Positions 33,002 through 34,779 of a stretch of 34,779 bases of DNA are shown piece by piece. Under the pieces are notes generated by a model. It did no database searches and was not told the origin of the DNA. It worked only from the letters and a program-made list of their open reading frames with translations. The stretch spans positions 1-34,779 of the forward strand of contig CAMDDL010000025.1 of the NCBI GenBank assembly GCA_945891505.1, in the 5' to 3' direction. This DNA comes from Maricaulis salignorans (GTDB taxonomy: Bacteria > Pseudomonadota > Alphaproteobacteria > Caulobacterales > Aquidulcibacteraceae). Position 1 is the first letter of the stretch. Every line of letters begins with the position of its first letter. The position numbers and the translations under genes were made by a program.

Positions 33002-33553
33002 TTAGGAGCCCTTATACCCAAAGCCTGCCGCATTGGCGCGCTCGACGCCCTCCATAATCATTTTTTTGGCCACGTCTGCGTCTTGCCAGCCCTTTAGCTT
33101 GGTCCATTTGCCGGGTTCCAGATCCTTATAATGGGCAAAGAAATGCTCAATCTGGGCGACTTGAATGGCGGGTAGATCCTTGTAGCTATCAACGCCATCA
33201 TAGAAGGCCGTCAGCTTGGGGATGGGAACGGCCAGAATTTTTTCGTCTTCACCGGCCTGATCTTCCATCAGCAAAACGCCGATTGGCTTCACGCGCAGCA
33301 CACAGCCCGGGATCAAGGCGCGACGGCCGATGCACAAGACGTCAACCGGGTCACCGTCGCCCGACAGAGTGCCGGGGATAAAGCCGTAATTGGTTGGATA
33401 GCGCATGGGCGTATAGAGAAAGCGGTCGACGAACATCGCGCCGGATTCCTTATCAATCTCGTACTTAATCGGCTCACCACCCAGCGGTACTTCGATCACG
33501 ACATTCACATCATTGGGCATATCGTGGCCGGGAGGGATTTTCTTGATATCCAT
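33002..33553 (-). CDS. ppa: Inorganic pyrophosphatase
   Basis: A 183-residue family I soluble pyrophosphatase, hydrolysing pyrophosphate to phosphate to drive biosynthesis. The signature DGDPVDVL holds three metal-binding aspartates (Asp66, Asp68, Asp71). [21 protein letters not shown] and [13 protein letters not shown] precede it, and [12 protein letters not shown] and [12 protein letters not shown] follow, all in family order and length. AGGA lies about 9 bases before the ATG. Its own promoter should be in 33554-33700; TTGCCA followed by TAAAAT near the start is a weak candidate with a short 15-base spacer. Confidence 0.97.
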   Translation of the reverse strand: MDIKKIPPGHDMPNDVNVVIEVPLGGEPIKYEIDKESGAMFVDRFLYTPMRYPTNYGFIPGTLSGDGDPVDVLCIGRRALIPGCVLRVKPIGVLLMEDQAGEDEKILAVPIPKLTAFYDGVDSYKDLPAIQVAQIEHFFAHYKDLEPGKWTKLKGWQDADVAKKMIMEGVERANAAGFGYKGS

Positions 33554-33859
33554 GGGGAGGATTCCTGTATTTTAAAGAAGCTATAGTGTTGGCAAATCGT
33601 CCGCGTTTCCTTGATTTAGGTCGCGAACCCATGCGCGCGGGGTTTAGACCAAGTGGCAGCACAAAGCCATATTGCGACGCAATCATTTTTGAGAATGCAT
33701 AAGGTTGCGGTGCAACCACCATCTGCGCCGCGCTGTGCAGAAACGCCCCGTTTGCCCGCGCTGACATCTTCCCCCTACACAGCCTAGCCTTTAATCTTGT
33801 CTTCACGGAGCTTGTCGCAGGCTCATGCCCCGAGGCAAATAGTTTGGAGCGCCGGTGAG
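33554..33859. other. 306-base divergent region between ppa and the desaturase gene
   Basis: No gene is recognised. The region must carry promoters for both flanking genes. Its most distinct content is a pair of perfect dyads at 33671-33683 and 33703-33717, listed separately. No ribosomal or small RNA structure was recognised. Confidence 0.7.
33671..33717. promoter_or_regulatory. Paired TTGC-N3-GCAA dyads, candidate operator
   Basis: ATTGCG-A-CGCAAT (33671-33683) and GGTTGC-GGT-GCAACC (33703-33717) are perfect inverted repeats sharing the core TTGC-N3-GCAA. Their centres are 33 bases apart, close to three helical turns, as expected for cooperative binding on one DNA face. They lie about 140-190 bases upstream of the desaturase start and about 120-165 bases upstream of ppa. 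The cognate regulator is unknown. Confidence 0.55.
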
Positions 33860-34779
33860 ATGAATGATGACGGAAAGCGGCACGAGACCGCAACAATTAA
33901 GAGCCATAATGACACCGAGACGCCCAATCCCATCCCGTTCTATTTGCTGCATATCTCTGCTTTAGCAGCGATTTTCACAGGCGTTCATGCGGCAGATCTC
34001 TGGCTTTGCTTAGGTCTCTATCTGTTGCGCATGTTTGGTGTGACGGCAGGCTATCACCGTTATTTCGCGCATAAGAGCTTTAAGACCAGCCGGGTGTTCC
34101 AATTCATTCTGGCCTTCATTGCCCAAACCTCGGCCCAGCGCGGCATCCTGTGGTGGGCTAGTCACCACCGCAACCACCACCGCTTCTCCGACACCGCACA
34201 AGATGTCCACTCTCCGGCCAGAGCCAGCTTTTGGTATGCCCATTTTGGTTGGGTGATCGACCCGAAGAATCACGAGACCGACTATGATGGCATCGCTGAT
34301 TTCGCCAAATATCCAGAGCTTGTGTGGCTGGAACGCAATCCTTATTTGCCGCCGGTGATTTTGGGCGTCGTAGTTTGGCTGTTCGCGGGTTGGTCCGGCA
34401 TTTTGGTTGGCTATGTGTGGAGCTTGATTGCCTGCTATCACGCCACCTTCTTTATCAATTCCCTCGCCCATGTGCATGGCCGCCAACGCTTTGTGACGGG
34501 TGACCACTCGCGCAATAATTGGATGCTGGCCATCGCCACCATGGGCGAAGGTTGGCACAATAATCACCATGCTTTCCCCAATGCAGCCCGGCAAGGTTTC
34601 AAGTGGTGGGAGTTTGATTTGAGCTTCTTAATCCTGCGCGTTTTGTCGTGGTTCGGGATCGTGTGGGACTTGCGTCACCCGCCCAAGGAAATGGTGCAAG
34701 GCATTCATTTGCCGGGCCCCGCCCTGATGGAAAAAGCCGCCCATCAATTGTTACAAGACTTCGCCGACCGCCTCGCCAA
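33860..34779 (+). CDS. Fatty-acid (acyl-CoA) desaturase, cut by right window edge
   Basis: 306 codons are visible, with no stop before the edge. It is an integral membrane di-iron desaturase of the delta-9 type: the three histidine boxes are HRYFAH (66-71), HRNHH (103-107) and GEGWHNNHHAFP (229-240), plus His194 in YHATFFINSLAH. Hydrophobic segments flank the boxes (about 29-60, 80-98, 165-200). It would introduce a cis double bond into saturated acyl chains, adjusting membrane fluidity. The ATG at 33860 has GGAG about 10 bases upstream; nearby ATGs at 33864 and 33867 are out of frame. Nearly all of the enzyme is present; only the C-terminus is missing. Confidence 0.94.
   Translation, partial: MNDDGKRHETATIKSHNDTETPNPIPFYLLHISALAAIFTGVHAADLWLCLGLYLLRMFGVTAGYHRYFAHKSFKTSRVFQFILAFIAQTSAQRGILWWASHHRNHHRFSDTAQDVHSPARASFWYAHFGWVIDPKNHETDYDGIADFAKYPELVWLERNPYLPPVILGVVVWLFAGWSGILVGYVWSLIACYHATFFINSLAHVHGRQRFVTGDHSRNNWMLAIATMGEGWHNNHHAFPNAARQGFKWWEFDLSFLILRVLSWFGIVWDLRHPPKEMVQGIHLPGPALMEKAAHQLLQDFADRLA

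Noticed and set aside
34010-34594. Minus-strand open frame of 194 codons at the right end
   Set aside because: It is a shadow of the desaturase gene, whose three histidine boxes are intact on the plus strand.

Overview
The window looks like chromosomal DNA of an alphaproteobacterium. GC is moderate and fairly even, and most genes have a recognisable Shine-Dalgarno sequence. Supporting signs are a yajC-secD-secF-Mth938-domain gene order, an MmcB-type nuclease preceded by a GAAC-N7-GAAC SOS box, a PhaZ-type intracellular polyhydroxyalkanoate (PHA) depolymerase, an alpha-methylacyl-CoA racemase-like protein and a TonB-dependent receptor. Assignment to Caulobacterales/Hyphomonadales is only a guess. 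I see no rRNA, tRNA, CRISPR array, transposase, integrase or phage gene, so this reads as a core chromosomal segment rather than an island.

Layout. 1-4226 (minus strand): yajC, secD, secF, a Mth938-domain gene and a PuuD-like membrane protein, closed by a strong intrinsic terminator at 72-100, with the start of another minus gene running off the left edge. 4414-5569 (minus): a histidine phosphatase and a VOC protein. 5683-7065 (plus): an exported M20 amidohydrolase. 7073-10558 (minus): two translationally coupled pairs, miaA/methyltransferase and AMACR-like/histidine phosphatase. 10617-12975 (plus): serB and an exported PDZ-alpha/beta hydrolase fusion. 13007-16181 (minus): a membrane-anchored substrate-binding/OmpA fusion and a DegP-like protease. 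16356-18461 (plus): a TonB-dependent receptor. 18478-23429 (minus): a POT peptide transporter, an ABC exporter and kdsA. 23606-25154 (plus): a small membrane protein, a DUF6065-like protein and SOS-controlled mmcB. 25151-25831 (minus): a DJ-1/PfpI protein. 25983-28198 (plus): SCO and phaZ. 28177-32484 (minus): a large exported protein of unknown function and a class A PBP. 32622-34779: a Cys-rich unknown (plus), ppa (minus) and a fatty-acid desaturase cut by the right edge (plus).

Functional themes. Much of the window serves the cell envelope: Sec export, lipopolysaccharide Kdo synthesis, peptidoglycan synthesis, a periplasmic protease, a peptidoglycan-binding protein, and outer- and inner-membrane uptake systems. 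A second theme is acyl-chain and storage metabolism: the racemase, PHA depolymerase and desaturase. No single new multi-gene system stands out. The most interesting points are the PDZ-hydrolase fusion, the anchored substrate-binding/OmpA fusion, the SOS box at mmcB, related TTGC/GCAA dyads upstream of phaZ and the desaturase, strong hairpins at the 3' end of the TonB receptor gene, and a long insertion in the POT transporter. Functional calls come from motif recognition by eye; no database search was run.
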